Origin: Bacteroidota bacterium | GTDB taxonomy: Bacteria > Bacteroidota > Bacteroidia > Bacteroidales > GCA-2748055 | NCBI GenBank assembly: GCA_024244665.1 | Contig: JAAEOI010000150.1 | Span: 1-64,000, forward strand | Direction of reading: 5' to 3' | DNA: 64,000 nucleotides | In this document: positions 1 through 8,102 of the stretch, in pieces | How the letters are laid out: the number at the start of each line of letters is the position of its first letter | Numbering within the stretch: the stretch's first letter is position 1 | Position numbers and translations under genes: made by a program | The notes under the pieces: generated by a model | Databases searched by the model: none | What the model was told of the DNA's origin: nothing | What the model saw: only the letters and a program-made list of their open reading frames with translations

Positions 1-1160
1 ATTTGATGATGGAAACGGGAACAGCATTGATGTAAGCCAGAATGTGATCATAGATGATATTACCGATCCGGTTTTACCCGTATTGTCTGACGTCACCGGG
101 GAGTGTTCAGCCACGGCAATTACCCCTACGACCACAGATGCCTGTGCAGGTACCATTACCGGAACCACCACCGATCCTCTGACCTACACCACTGAGGGGA
201 CACATGCGATTACCTGGACCTTCGACGATGGAAATGGGAATAGCATTGATGTGATCCAGAATGTGGTGCTTGATGACATCACTGACCCGGATACACCTGT
301 ACTGGCCGATGTGACCGGTGAGTGTTCAGCCACGGCAGTTATCCCCACGACCACAGATGCCTGTGCGGGTACCATTACCGGAACCACAACCGATTCGCTG
401 ACCTACACCACTGAGGGGACACATGCGATTACCTGGACCTTTGATGATGGAAACGGAAACAGCATTGATGTGATCCAGAATGTGGTGCTTGATGATACTA
501 TTGATCCGGATACACCTGTCCTGGCCAATTTGACAGGCGAGTGTTCAGTCACGGCTGTTGCCCCCACGACCACTGATGCCTGTGTGGGTACCATTACCGG
601 AACCACCACCGATTCGCTGACCTATATCACTCAGGGAATATATACGATTACCTGGACCTTTGACGATGGAAACGGGAACAGCATTGATGTAACTCAGAAT
701 GTGGCCATAGTAGATGTTACCGCGCCCCTGACTCCTATTTTGCCAGACCTGAAAGATGAGAATTCAGTCACTGCCGTCGCACCTACAACCACTGATGCCT
801 GTGCAGGAACCATTACCGGAACAACAAGCGATACTCTGACCTATAATACAGTGGGAACCCATGTAATTACATGGACCTTTGATGATGGAAACGGAAACAG
901 CATTGATGTCAGCCAGAATGTGATCATAGAGGATGATATTACCGATCCGGTCATACCCACATTGACTGATGTGACTGGGGAGTGTTCAGCCACTGCAGTT
1001 GCTCCCACTACCACGGATGACTTTGCTGGTACCATTACCGGAACAACAAGCGATTCGCTGACCTACACAAGCCAGGGCACATATATGATAACCTGGACCT
1101 TTGATGATGGAAACGGGAACAGCATTGAGGTAATCCAGAATGTCGTGGTTGATGATATTA
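1..1160 (+). repeat. In-frame 219-222 bp coding tandem repeats
   Basis: The block reading acctttgatgatggaaacgg recurs with small changes near 211, 439, 658, 877 and 1099, plus a copy at the left edge. The spacing is 219-222 bp, that is 73-74 codons. Neighbouring units are close to identical at DNA level, which suggests recent duplication or gene conversion within the gene. The array continues beyond the left window edge, so the copy number is unknown. Confidence 0.9.
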
Positions 1161-1879
1161 CACCTCCTTCTGCAACCAGTCCTGATGAAGTCGTTACCTG
1201 TAAGGGAACTGTAAGCTCTATTGGACTGACTGATGTTTATGATAACTGTACTATACCAGTCATCAGTTACGAATTAAGCGGTGCTACATCAGGTTCCGGA
1301 ACCGGAGATGCAAGTGCTGCATTGTTTATGCCAGGTGTAACAACTGTTACATATGTCCTGGATGACGGTAATGGAAATAGCAGTCAGTATACATTTACAG
1401 TAAACAACCAGGCTCTTACAGAGATCAATTTATCCGTTGATGGCGGAACAATAACTGTTGAAACCCCGGGAAGCTATCAGTGGATCAATTGTGAGGACAA
1501 TTCCATGATCGATGGACAAACAGGGAGTACCTTTGCACCAGGGGTAAATGGAGAATATGCTGTAATTGTATCACAGGGTCTATGCCCTGATACCTCCGGG
1601 TGCTATACTTTAGATTATACAGGAATGGGTATTGAAAGGTGGGATGCTTTTAAGGTTTATCCAAATCCGGCACATGACTTTGTGAGCATCCATATGGATA
1701 AGGAGCACACCAATGTGACTTTGAGGGTGGTCGATATGACAGGGAAGATCCTTTTGATTGAAGAGATGGACAGAATGACCAGAACGGATCTAGATATCAG
1801 CAGGTATAAAGCCGGTATGTATCTGATCCATATACTGAGTGACAAGGCAAATAGTGTGAAAAAGTTTGTAAAGGAATAG
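1..1879 (+). CDS. Giant repeat-rich T9SS surface protein, 5'-truncated by window
   Basis: The reading frame is open from base 2, so the gene starts upstream of the window; the GTG at 44 is not its start. About 625 residues are visible. They consist of five consecutive near-identical modules of 73-74 residues (HYR/Ig-like), each holding the motifs GECSATA, TTTDACAGTITGTT and TWTFDDGNGNSID. One more diverged module follows around residues 385-460. The C-terminus is a T9SS type A sorting domain: VYPNPAHDF, then a beta-rich stretch ending in KKFVKE. Such proteins are exported through the outer membrane and anchored at the cell surface in Bacteroidota, often as adhesins. The module with DDFAGT in place of DACAGT has lost a conserved Cys. 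The next gene is convergent. Family assignment is firm; ligand unknown. Confidence 0.9.
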   Translation, partial: FDDGNGNSIDVSQNVIIDDITDPVLPVLSDVTGECSATAITPTTTDACAGTITGTTTDPLTYTTEGTHAITWTFDDGNGNSIDVIQNVVLDDITDPDTPVLADVTGECSATAVIPTTTDACAGTITGTTTDSLTYTTEGTHAITWTFDDGNGNSIDVIQNVVLDDTIDPDTPVLANLTGECSVTAVAPTTTDACVGTITGTTTDSLTYITQGIYTITWTFDDGNGNSIDVTQNVAIVDVTAPLTPILPDLKDENSVTAVAPTTTDACAGTITGTTSDTLTYNTVGTHVITWTFDDGNGNSIDVSQNVIIEDDITDPVIPTLTDVTGECSATAVAPTTTDDFAGTITGTTSDSLTYTSQGTYMITWTFDDGNGNSIEVIQNVVVDDITPPSATSPDEVVTCKGTVSSIGLTDVYDNCTIPVISYELSGATSGSGTGDASAALFMPGVTTVTYVLDDGNGNSSQYTFTVNNQALTEINLSVDGGTITVETPGSYQWINCEDNSMIDGQTGSTFAPGVNGEYAVIVSQGLCPDTSGCYTLDYTGMGIERWDAFKVYPNPAHDFVSIHMDKEHTNVTLRVVDMTGKILLIEEMDRMTRTDLDISRYKAGMYLIHILSDKANSVKKFVKE

Positions 1880-1944
1880 GAGCCCATAATTTCTCCATCT
1901 CCTGGAAAAAAAGCGATGTGGGGAGATGTTTCATTCTGATCTGT

Positions 1945-2862
1945 TCAACTCAAAATATCTGAGGTGAGATTGGTAATACTGCTTTCTATGCCTTCAAAAG
2001 GCTTTCCGTTGCCCTGGTTATCATCTTCCACGAAAAAATGTTTCATTCCAGCCACCTCTTTCGCAGCCAGGATACTTTTGAAATCGATTACCCCCTCACC
2101 AACCGGTGAAATATCATCTTTAAGCACATCGAAATAGGGAGCATCCTGCCTTGTGAACATGTCTTTCAGATGGAAAAGCTTAAAACGTCCAGGGTATTTG
2201 TTAAACATCTCAACCGGATCCTGTCCGGCCTTAGTTACCCAGTAGAGGTCAATCTCCATGGTAATCAGGTCTGCGTCCATTTCGGGCATGAAGATGTCGT
2301 AATAGGGAACAATCCCATCAAGGGTATCGAACTCAAAATTGTGGTTATGGTAGCCCATCTGGATTCCCACATCCTTCATGATTCTGCCAACCTCATTCAT
2401 GTCACCCACCATTCTTTTGTAAGCCTCGATATTCCGGTCGGCCTCTTCCACCCATGGCTGAACGCAATACTTAATTCCAAGCTCAGCATGGGCATCTGCC
2501 ATGATTTGAGCATTGTCAAGGCTAACGCTTGCAGCTTCGACATTTGTATGGCTACTTAGAGTTTCCATGCCAAGGTCGCTTACTATTTTTTTAAATTCAA
2601 CCGGGGCGAGTCCGTAAAACTTACCATCCGAATAGCTGGCAAGTTCCACATATTTATAACCAAGCTCAGATACTTTCTTCAGTGAACCCCGCACATCGGC
2701 ACCCATGGCATCACGGATGGAATAAAGCTGCAGTCCGACACCAAAGCTTTTTCTGTCACCTGTATTTCCAGTTGAACAACCGTATGGATTTAGAACCATC
2801 ATACCTAATGCACCTGCAGCTGAGGTACGTATAAACTCTCTTCTGTTTTGAGATATTCTCAT
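1945..2862 (-). CDS. Exported sugar phosphate isomerase/epimerase-like TIM barrel
   Basis: 305 residues. The N-terminus MRISQNRREFIRTSAAGA carries a Tat-type RRxFIR motif and a short hydrophobic stretch ending near a Cys, as in many periplasmic Bacteroidota sugar enzymes. The rest is an AP-endonuclease-2/xylose-isomerase-like barrel: VGLQLYSIRD, ELGYKYVELA, MGYHNHNFEF, MEIDLYWV and FKLFHLKDM hold the His, Glu and Asp residues that usually bind the metal. Its start overlaps the stop of the DUF1080 gene by ATGA, so the two are translationally coupled. Together with the aldolase-like gene upstream they form a three-gene minus-strand operon. The exact substrate is not determinable; a keto-sugar or sugar-acid intermediate is likely. 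Confidence 0.85.
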   Translation of the reverse strand: MRISQNRREFIRTSAAGALGMMVLNPYGCSTGNTGDRKSFGVGLQLYSIRDAMGADVRGSLKKVSELGYKYVELASYSDGKFYGLAPVEFKKIVSDLGMETLSSHTNVEAASVSLDNAQIMADAHAELGIKYCVQPWVEEADRNIEAYKRMVGDMNEVGRIMKDVGIQMGYHNHNFEFDTLDGIVPYYDIFMPEMDADLITMEIDLYWVTKAGQDPVEMFNKYPGRFKLFHLKDMFTRQDAPYFDVLKDDISPVGEGVIDFKSILAAKEVAGMKHFFVEDDNQGNGKPFEGIESSITNLTSDILS

Positions 2863-3596
2863 AATTCACGTATTTTAATATTCCTGAACCAGACCGTATA
2901 TCCATGATCCTGCAGGCCAATGAAACCTTCTTTTGAGATCCCCTCATTGAAGCCTGGAAAGCTTTTGAATTTACTGTTGGCCACAAGTTCATCCCACTCA
3001 GGAGTCCATAATGTATATTCAACTACTTTAACTCCGTTCTGGGTGTGGGTGACACTTCCATCTTCTATCCTTACGACGATGGTATTCCACTCGCCCGCAG
3101 GATTCACGGTTTTGGGATCCGCTGCAATCATATCATAGAGTGAGCCGGCCAGGTGACTGGCCACCTTATTATCAGTCGCATTCTCATTGTCAAGAACCTG
3201 GATTTCAGGCGCTGCCCAGAAGATGGGATTCCCGGGTACCTCCCGGATGTTATAGAATATCCCGGAATTAGCCATATCACCTGCTTTCCAGTCTATGCTC
3301 AGCTCAAAATCACTGAATATCTTATCCCCAAAAAGGATGTCACCGTTAGCACCCTGACCCGGTTTTTTCCCTTCACCGGTGAACACTTTCATGGCATCAT
3401 CCTCGATTATCCAGTTCTTCGGCATTTCACTGCCATTACACTGCCTCCATCCACTGAAATCAGAGCCACTGAACAGCAGTACCCATCCCTCTTTTTTCTC
3501 TTTTGAAGTAAGTTTGTTAACGCTCTGTCCGGTTACCGGAAGCATGATGAGCATGCATGCCACAAGTGTGATAGATGCAATAATATTTCTTTTCAT
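2859..3596 (-). CDS. Secreted DUF1080 protein, 3-keto-disaccharide hydrolase family
   Basis: 245 residues with a Sec signal peptide (MKRNIIASITLVACMLIMLP, cleaved near VTGQS). The mature part is a single DUF1080 jelly-roll: WVLLFSGSDFSGWRQ at the start, WKAGDMANSGIFYN, GSLYDM and GEWNTIVVRIEDGSVTH in the middle, and GFIGLQDHGYTVWFRNIKI at the end. Pfam now calls this fold 3-keto-disaccharide hydrolase. Members work with Gfo/Idh/MocA oxidoreductases and TIM-barrel proteins in oxidative glycoside cleavage. The tandem TIM-barrel gene overlaps its stop by four bases and the aldolase-like gene ends 22 bp upstream, so one transcript is likely. The glycoside substrate is unknown. Confidence 0.88.
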   Translation of the reverse strand: MKRNIIASITLVACMLIMLPVTGQSVNKLTSKEKKEGWVLLFSGSDFSGWRQCNGSEMPKNWIIEDDAMKVFTGEGKKPGQGANGDILFGDKIFSDFELSIDWKAGDMANSGIFYNIREVPGNPIFWAAPEIQVLDNENATDNKVASHLAGSLYDMIAADPKTVNPAGEWNTIVVRIEDGSVTHTQNGVKVVEYTLWTPEWDELVANSKFKSFPGFNEGISKEGFIGLQDHGYTVWFRNIKIREL

Positions 3597-3618
3597 AGCT
3601 ATATGGTATTTATAATGT

Positions 3619-4554
3619 CTAATCGTGCATCTCCTTCATGAAGGCGACAAAATCCTCACTTCTGTCAGATGTCATCCATTTCATGGCAGATCTGGGATGT
3701 TCATTCAGGGCACCTGTAATCAGGTAGGGAATATGGTATCCCCATTTGATCTCCTTTTGCAAGGGCTGAATGTGGTTCTGGATCACTTCAAGAAGTGGGA
3801 GGAGCCTGTATTTGGGATTCTTTAAAAATGCAATAAGGATCTCCATGGGGCAGTTGCCTGCCCCCCTGCCCATTCCGAGAAGGGTAGCATCCAGCATGTT
3901 GCATTCCTCTGTGATTGCTGTAATGGTATTCGACATGGCCAGCTGCATATTGTTATGTGCATGGATTCCAATGGTTTTTCCCGGGAGGGCTTTCCTATAC
4001 TTCTGAACCAGGTATTGAATATTCTGACTGTACATGCTGCCGAAGCTGTCCACTGCATAAAAGACAGGAATCCTCGATTGGCTGATATCAAGAAGGGCCT
4101 CATCCAGGTCCATCTCATTCACCTTTGAGACAGCCATCAGGTTGATGCTTGTCTCATATCCCTTATCAATACAGTGCTCGGCCAGTACAATTGCTTTATC
4201 AACCTGGTGAACATAACAGGCCACCCTGATCATATCAATTACAGAGTCTTTAGCCGGAAGGATGTCTTCAGGATCTATCCTGCCAATATCCGCCATGGCC
4301 GATAATTTCAGGGTAGTTTCATTGTTGCCTACAATCCGGCGAAGATCCTTTTCATCACAGAATCTCCATGGCCCAACCTCTTCCCTTGAATAGGCAGATT
4401 CACTGCTTTTATACCCGATCTCCATATAATCGATTCCGGCCTCAATGCAAGCCTTGTAAACCGCATGTACAAATTCGTCATCGAATTGCCAGTTGTTCAT
4501 TAAACCGCCGTCCCTGACCGTGCAATCCATTACTTTTATCTCTTCCCTGTACAT
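3619..4554 (-). CDS. Aldolase, DRE-TIM metallolyase (HMGL-like) family
   Basis: 311 residues from the ATG at 4554. An in-frame TTG at 4596 would add 14 residues with no family resemblance, so it was not chosen. The N-terminus holds the family metal-binding signature (VMDCTVRDGGLMNNWQF); IGIHAHNNMQLAMSNT is the conserved second metal motif, followed by LLGMGRGAGNCPMEIL. This places it with 4-hydroxy-2-oxovalerate aldolase/HMG-CoA-lyase-like TIM barrels. There is no signal peptide, so it is cytoplasmic, unlike the two exported products of the genes downstream. It is the first gene of the operon; its promoter must lie in the 92-bp divergent spacer shared with the DsrE-like gene. Substrate unknown. 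Confidence 0.82.
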   Translation of the reverse strand: MYREEIKVMDCTVRDGGLMNNWQFDDEFVHAVYKACIEAGIDYMEIGYKSSESAYSREEVGPWRFCDEKDLRRIVGNNETTLKLSAMADIGRIDPEDILPAKDSVIDMIRVACYVHQVDKAIVLAEHCIDKGYETSINLMAVSKVNEMDLDEALLDISQSRIPVFYAVDSFGSMYSQNIQYLVQKYRKALPGKTIGIHAHNNMQLAMSNTITAITEECNMLDATLLGMGRGAGNCPMEILIAFLKNPKYRLLPLLEVIQNHIQPLQKEIKWGYHIPYLITGALNEHPRSAMKWMTSDRSEDFVAFMKEMHD

Positions 4555-4646
4555 GTTTCCATTTTTGGATTCAGTAATGATAGACAATTTCCACAAATTT
4601 CGACTGCTTTTCCTTATATTAAACCATAAACTAAAGGGGAATTATC

Positions 4647-5075
4647 ATGAAAATCAGAACAGCAATTATGATGGTAGTAGCGGCAGCATCACTTATTTCT
4701 GCAAATCCGGCACCTGCTCAGGCTGGAGAGATCCCGGCAGAAGAGAAACTGGTGGTTGTGTGGACCAGCGGTGACAGGGATGTGGCCCTGAAAATGGTAT
4801 TTATGTATACCTATAACGCCAAGAAGAACGCCTGGTGGGACGACATCACACTGGTGGTCTGGGGACCCTCGGCCAAACTTCTTACAGAGGATAAGGAGTT
4901 ACAGGAGTACATTGCCAGGATAAAAGATGTGGGTGTTGATGTGAGAGCATGTAAAGGCTGCGCCGATCTATATGGTGTATCCAGCCAGCTTGAAGAGCTG
5001 GGAGTCAATGTGCTATATATTGGGAAAGAGTTGACCGACTATATCAAGGAGGGTCGAAAAGTTCTCACCTTTTAA
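4647..5075 (+). CDS. Secreted DsrE-like protein
   Basis: 142 residues. A signal peptide is clear (MKIRTAIMMVVAAASLISAN, AQA cleavage near residue 26). The mature part looks like a DsrE/DsrF-type Rossmann-like fold: KLVVVWTSGDRDVALKMVF, ITLVVWGPSAKLL, IKDVGVDVRACKGCADLYG and LEELGVNVLYIGKELTDYI. The Cys pair in RACKGCAD sits where DsrE proteins carry the sulfur-handling Cys. Periplasmic DsrE-like proteins are common in Bacteroidota and of uncertain role. The start is well set: AAAGGGG lies about 8 bases before the ATG. A small hairpin (TGGCTC/GAGCCA, 5080-5098) follows the stop, without a T-run. Confidence 0.78.
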   Translation: MKIRTAIMMVVAAASLISANPAPAQAGEIPAEEKLVVVWTSGDRDVALKMVFMYTYNAKKNAWWDDITLVVWGPSAKLLTEDKELQEYIARIKDVGVDVRACKGCADLYGVSSQLEELGVNVLYIGKELTDYIKEGRKVLTF

Positions 5076-5128
5076 GTTGTGGCTCGATCATGGAGCCATG
5101 CCACAGGGCCAACGCATTTATATTCCTA

Positions 5129-5358
5129 GGACCTTTGCAAGAGCTTAAGTGATCATAGTATGACCTTTAGCAAGAGCTCACGTGATCATAGTAGGGCCTT
5201 TAGCAAGAGCTCAAGTGGTCATAGCAGGGCCTTTAGCAAGAGCTCAAGTGATCATAATATGACCTTTAGCAAGAGTTCACGTGATTATTGTATGACCTTT
5301 TGCAAGAGTTCACGTGATCATAATATGACCTTTAGCAAGAGCTCAAGTGATCATAATA
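5129..5358. repeat. 33-bp minisatellite, 7 units
   Basis: Seven direct tandem units start at 5129 (32 bp), 5161, 5194, 5227, 5260, 5293 and 5326 (33 bp each). Each resembles tgacctttagcaagagctca followed by mgtgatcataxta. Units differ at a few positions. Each holds short palindromes: GAGCTC in most units, CACGTG in the units with a C after the first half, and TGATCA with a GATC site in most. The 33-bp length keeps one frame open, but unit 1 is a base short and nothing suggests translation. No spacer separates the units, so it is not CRISPR. Confidence 0.95.
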
Positions 5359-5382
5359 GGATAGCCGTTTTTGTGATTTCAG

Positions 5383-5404
5383 AAAGTCACAACCTTGTGA
5401 CTTT
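5383..5404. repeat. Palindrome copy 1 (AAAGTCACAA-CC-TTGTGACTTT)
   Basis: A perfect 10-bp inverted repeat around a CC centre. It is the same dyad as the one at 5529-5554, 146 bp downstream. It has no following T-run beyond the arm, so it reads more like an operator or a small mobile palindrome than an efficient terminator. Confidence 0.8.
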
Positions 5405-5528
5405 TACACAAAATGGTGAGCTTTCATAACTCAGCTCTTCATTCTGCATGGTTTATAAGTCGTTAAATATGGGGCACTTAGATTACTCTCGCTTGAGCGT
5501 AAAAAGCGTAGAAAGGTCACATAATCTC

Positions 5529-5554
5529 AAAAAGTCACAACCTTGTGACTTTTT
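5529..5554. repeat. Palindrome copy 2 (12-bp arms)
   Basis: A perfect 12-bp inverted repeat (AAAAAGTCACAA / TTGTGACTTTTT, CC centre), the second copy of the dyad at 5383-5404. The T-rich right arm and A-rich left arm would allow intrinsic termination on either strand. The duplication of the same dyad within 150 bp also suggests a protein-binding site. Confidence 0.8.
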
Positions 5555-5583
5555 GTTTTCGAGAAACAGGACACCCGGAAAAA

Positions 5584-5793
5584 GGAAGACCACCAGGTCA
5601 GGAAGACCATGATGCCGGAAGACCACAAGGCCGGAAGACCACAAGGCCGGAAGACCACAAGTCCGGAAGACCACAAGTCCGGAAGACCACAAGTCCGGAA
5701 GACCACAAGTCCGGAAGATCACAAGCCCGGAAGACCACAATGCCGGAAGACCACCAGGTCAGGAAGACCATGATGCCGGAAGACTACCAGGCC
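5584..5793. repeat. 16-bp minisatellite, 13 units with a duplicated 33-bp block
   Basis: Units start at 5584, 5601, 5617, 5633, 5649, 5665, 5681, 5697, 5713, 5729, 5745, 5762 and 5778. The core is ggaagaccacaagtcc; units 1 and 11 are 17 bp. Units 1-2 (5584-5616) and units 11-12 (5745-5777) are the same 33-bp sequence, so the homogeneous core of nine units is bracketed by identical blocks. The 16-bp period breaks the frame at each unit, so the open frames seen through it are accidental. It lies about 90 bp upstream of the GH88 start. Confidence 0.95.
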
Positions 5794-5884
5794 GGAATCT
5801 ATCTAAACCTCAGCCCGAGGCGGGGATATTTCATCTTGGTGATTCTGATAACAATATCTATATTTAGCAGAATAACATCTACCC

Positions 5885-7288
5885 ATGAAAATCGACTTTG
5901 ATATACGAGCAGGACAATTCATTACAAAACTGGAGAATTTCTGGTCCCTCTCCGGGGAAAAGATCAGACTGATCGAAAAGGAGTATGATCACAGCCAGGG
6001 ATCACCTGTCTTTACTGTGGACGGGAAATATTCCACACGGGGCTGGACCGAGTGGACCCAGGGTTTTGAGTACGGTTCCTCTATTCTACAATACGATGCA
6101 TCGGGCGATGAGTTCTTTTTAAATTTTGGCAGGGAGAATACCCTGAAGCGGATGGCTCCCCATGTAAGCCACACGGGTGTGCACGACCATGGATTTAATA
6201 ACCTGAGTACCTATGGGAACCTGCTCAGGCTCATGCAGGAATCAAAAATCCCGGTAAATGAATGGGAGAAGAATTTCTATGAACTGGCACTAAAAATAAG
6301 TGGTGCTGTCCAGGCCGGCCGGTGGACCGATACCAGGGAGGGTGGATATATCTACTCCTTCAACGGCCCGCACTCGCTCTTTGTTGATACTATACGCACC
6401 ATCCGTGTATTAATGGTAAGCCACATGTTGGGGCATGTATACCAGGGCGAGGGCGATGCGAAAATCGATCTCCTGGGAAGGGCAATACAGCATGCCAGGG
6501 CAACAGCCGATTACTCGGTCTTTTATGGCAAAGGAAGGGATGCATATGATGTGAGGGGAAGGACCGCCCATGAAAGCATCTTCAACGTGAATGATGGCAA
6601 CTATCGTTGTCCCAATGCCCAGCAGGGTTTCAGTGGCTATACCACATGGACCCGTGGACTGGCTTGGGCTATGTGTGGTTTTGCCGAGGAGTTGGAGCTG
6701 CTTCAACAACTGCCCGACGATTCTTTGAAGGCCCACGGCGGCCGGGAGGAGATAGAGGGATTTATGCTCGAAGCAGCTATGGCTACCTGTGATTTTTATA
6801 TGGACCATACACCTGCCGACGGGATCCCATACTGGGACACCGGGGCACCTGCTATTCATAAGCTTGAGAACCTGCTTGAAAAAAGGGCTGATCCCTTTAA
6901 TGACCATGAGCCTGTGGACAGCTCTGCAGCTGCCATCGGGGCACAGGGTTTACTTCGACTGGGCAGGTACCTGGAGCATAGGAATTCGGAGCATAGGAAT
7001 CCGGAGCTTAGCAAAAAGTACTGGCAGGCCGGTCTGACGGTAATGGACAGGCTCCTGGAGGAGCCCTACCTTAGTACCGATCCCGGTCACCAGGGAATTC
7101 TGCTCCATACCATCTACCATGAACCCAATGCCTGGGATCATAAACCGGATCCCGGTTGTGCGGCTTTTGGGGAATCGAGCATGTGGGGCGACTATCACAT
7201 GCGTGAAGCAGCCCTCTACCTTTCACGCATTGCAAAGGATGAACCCTACTACACCTTCTTTGGCTGCCTGAACCATAAAAATGGATAG
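5885..7288 (+). CDS. Unsaturated glucuronyl hydrolase-like enzyme, GH88 family
   Basis: 467 residues, no signal peptide, so cytoplasmic. It has the (alpha/alpha)6 features of GH88: GVHDHGFNN (Asp101, equivalent to the first catalytic Asp), SLFVDTIRTIRVL (Asp168, the likely general acid), RTAHESIFNV, GFSGYTTWTRGLAWAMCGFA, PYWDTGAP and DSSAAAIGAQGLLRLG. GH88 enzymes hydrate delta-4,5-unsaturated uronic acid ends left by polysaccharide lyases and release 5-keto-4-deoxyuronate. It is the first gene of an operon with an isomerase, an oxidoreductase, an SDR and a symporter; the next start overlaps its end by 8 bp. A short duplicated EHRNSEHRNPE segment near residue 360 is a local coding repeat. Substrate polymer unknown. 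Confidence 0.88.
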   Translation: MKIDFDIRAGQFITKLENFWSLSGEKIRLIEKEYDHSQGSPVFTVDGKYSTRGWTEWTQGFEYGSSILQYDASGDEFFLNFGRENTLKRMAPHVSHTGVHDHGFNNLSTYGNLLRLMQESKIPVNEWEKNFYELALKISGAVQAGRWTDTREGGYIYSFNGPHSLFVDTIRTIRVLMVSHMLGHVYQGEGDAKIDLLGRAIQHARATADYSVFYGKGRDAYDVRGRTAHESIFNVNDGNYRCPNAQQGFSGYTTWTRGLAWAMCGFAEELELLQQLPDDSLKAHGGREEIEGFMLEAAMATCDFYMDHTPADGIPYWDTGAPAIHKLENLLEKRADPFNDHEPVDSSAAAIGAQGLLRLGRYLEHRNSEHRNPELSKKYWQAGLTVMDRLLEEPYLSTDPGHQGILLHTIYHEPNAWDHKPDPGCAAFGESSMWGDYHMREAALYLSRIAKDEPYYTFFGCLNHKNG

Positions 7289-8090
7289 ACTCTGTATTCA
7301 TACGATCACTACCAAACCCCTCAGCTTTGAAAAGGCGTGTGTGAAATTTGAAGACAGGGGGGTGAAGGGGATCTCTATCTGGAGGGATGCAGTGGAGGGA
7401 CTGAGCCACAACAGGGTGAAGCAGATTTTGAAAACTTATAGCCTGACCCCGGTTTCATATGTACGCGGAGGATTCTTCCCGTCCATTGATCCGGATCAGC
7501 GAGAGGCCGCCATAGCGGATAACCGGAAGATGCTTGAGGAAGCTGCCGGGATGGGGATCCCCCTGCTGGTACTGGTGTGTGGGGCTGAGCCAGGACAGCC
7601 GCTCCGGGTTTCGAGGGATCAGATCAGGGAGGGCATAGAGGCCATCCTGCCAATGGCCCGTCAGCTGGGTGTGAGACTGGCCATTGAGCCCCTGCACCCC
7701 ATGTACGCCGATACCCGCTCGGCCATTACCTCACTGGGCCAGGCCAATGACATGGCTGAGTATTTCGGGGATGATTACCTGGGTATTGCGGTGGATGTTT
7801 ATCACCTCTGGTTTGATTCTGACCTGGAGGCCCAGGTCAGAAGATGCGGAGCTAATAACAATCTTTTTGCCTATCATATCTGTGACTGGAGGGTACCCAC
7901 TGAGGATATGCTCAACGACCGCGGATTGATGGGAGAGGGGTGTATCCCCCTGAAAGAGATCAGGCGGTGGGTTGAGGAGTCCGGTTTTTCAGGTTTTATT
8001 GAAGTGGAAATTTTCTCCAACAGGTTCTGGGCAGGCGATCAGGATGTCTTCCTTGATAAAATAATCGATGCATATCTCCAGCACAGTTAA
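7281..8090 (+). CDS. Sugar phosphate isomerase/epimerase, hydroxypyruvate-isomerase-like
   Basis: 269 residues, cytoplasmic. TIM-barrel strands and metal ligands are visible: KGISIWRD, LLVLVCGAEPGQP, RLAIEPLHPMYADTR (Glu ligand), GIAVDVYHLWFDSDLE (Asp/His ligands), AYHICDWRVPTEDML and GFIEVEIFSN (C-terminal Glu). This is the AP_endonuc_2/xylose-isomerase-like family. Its ATG lies inside the end of the GH88 gene (8-bp overlap), indicating coupled translation. The operon context suggests it interconverts keto and aldehyde forms of a product of uronate-oligosaccharide breakdown. The reaction itself is an inference. Confidence 0.85.
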   Translation: MDRLCIHTITTKPLSFEKACVKFEDRGVKGISIWRDAVEGLSHNRVKQILKTYSLTPVSYVRGGFFPSIDPDQREAAIADNRKMLEEAAGMGIPLLVLVCGAEPGQPLRVSRDQIREGIEAILPMARQLGVRLAIEPLHPMYADTRSAITSLGQANDMAEYFGDDYLGIAVDVYHLWFDSDLEAQVRRCGANNNLFAYHICDWRVPTEDMLNDRGLMGEGCIPLKEIRRWVEESGFSGFIEVEIFSNRFWAGDQDVFLDKIIDAYLQHS

Positions 8091-8102
8091 AACAGGATAA
8101 GA

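Noticed and set aside
1896..1928. Hairpin CATCTCC/GGAGATG after the first gene
   Set aside because: Loop of 19 bases and no adjacent T-run, so not a convincing terminator.
5160..5429. 89-codon ORF of 11-residue repeats through the 33-bp array
   Set aside because: The frame exists because the unit is 33 bp. The first unit is 32 bp and breaks the frame, the product is low-complexity, and no ribosome site precedes it.
5129..5793. CRISPR array
   Set aside because: Units are contiguous with no unique spacers, and no cas gene is present.
5483..5901. ORFs on both strands through the 16-bp array
   Set aside because: A 16-bp repeat cycles through all frames, so open frames are expected by chance. 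They resemble no protein.
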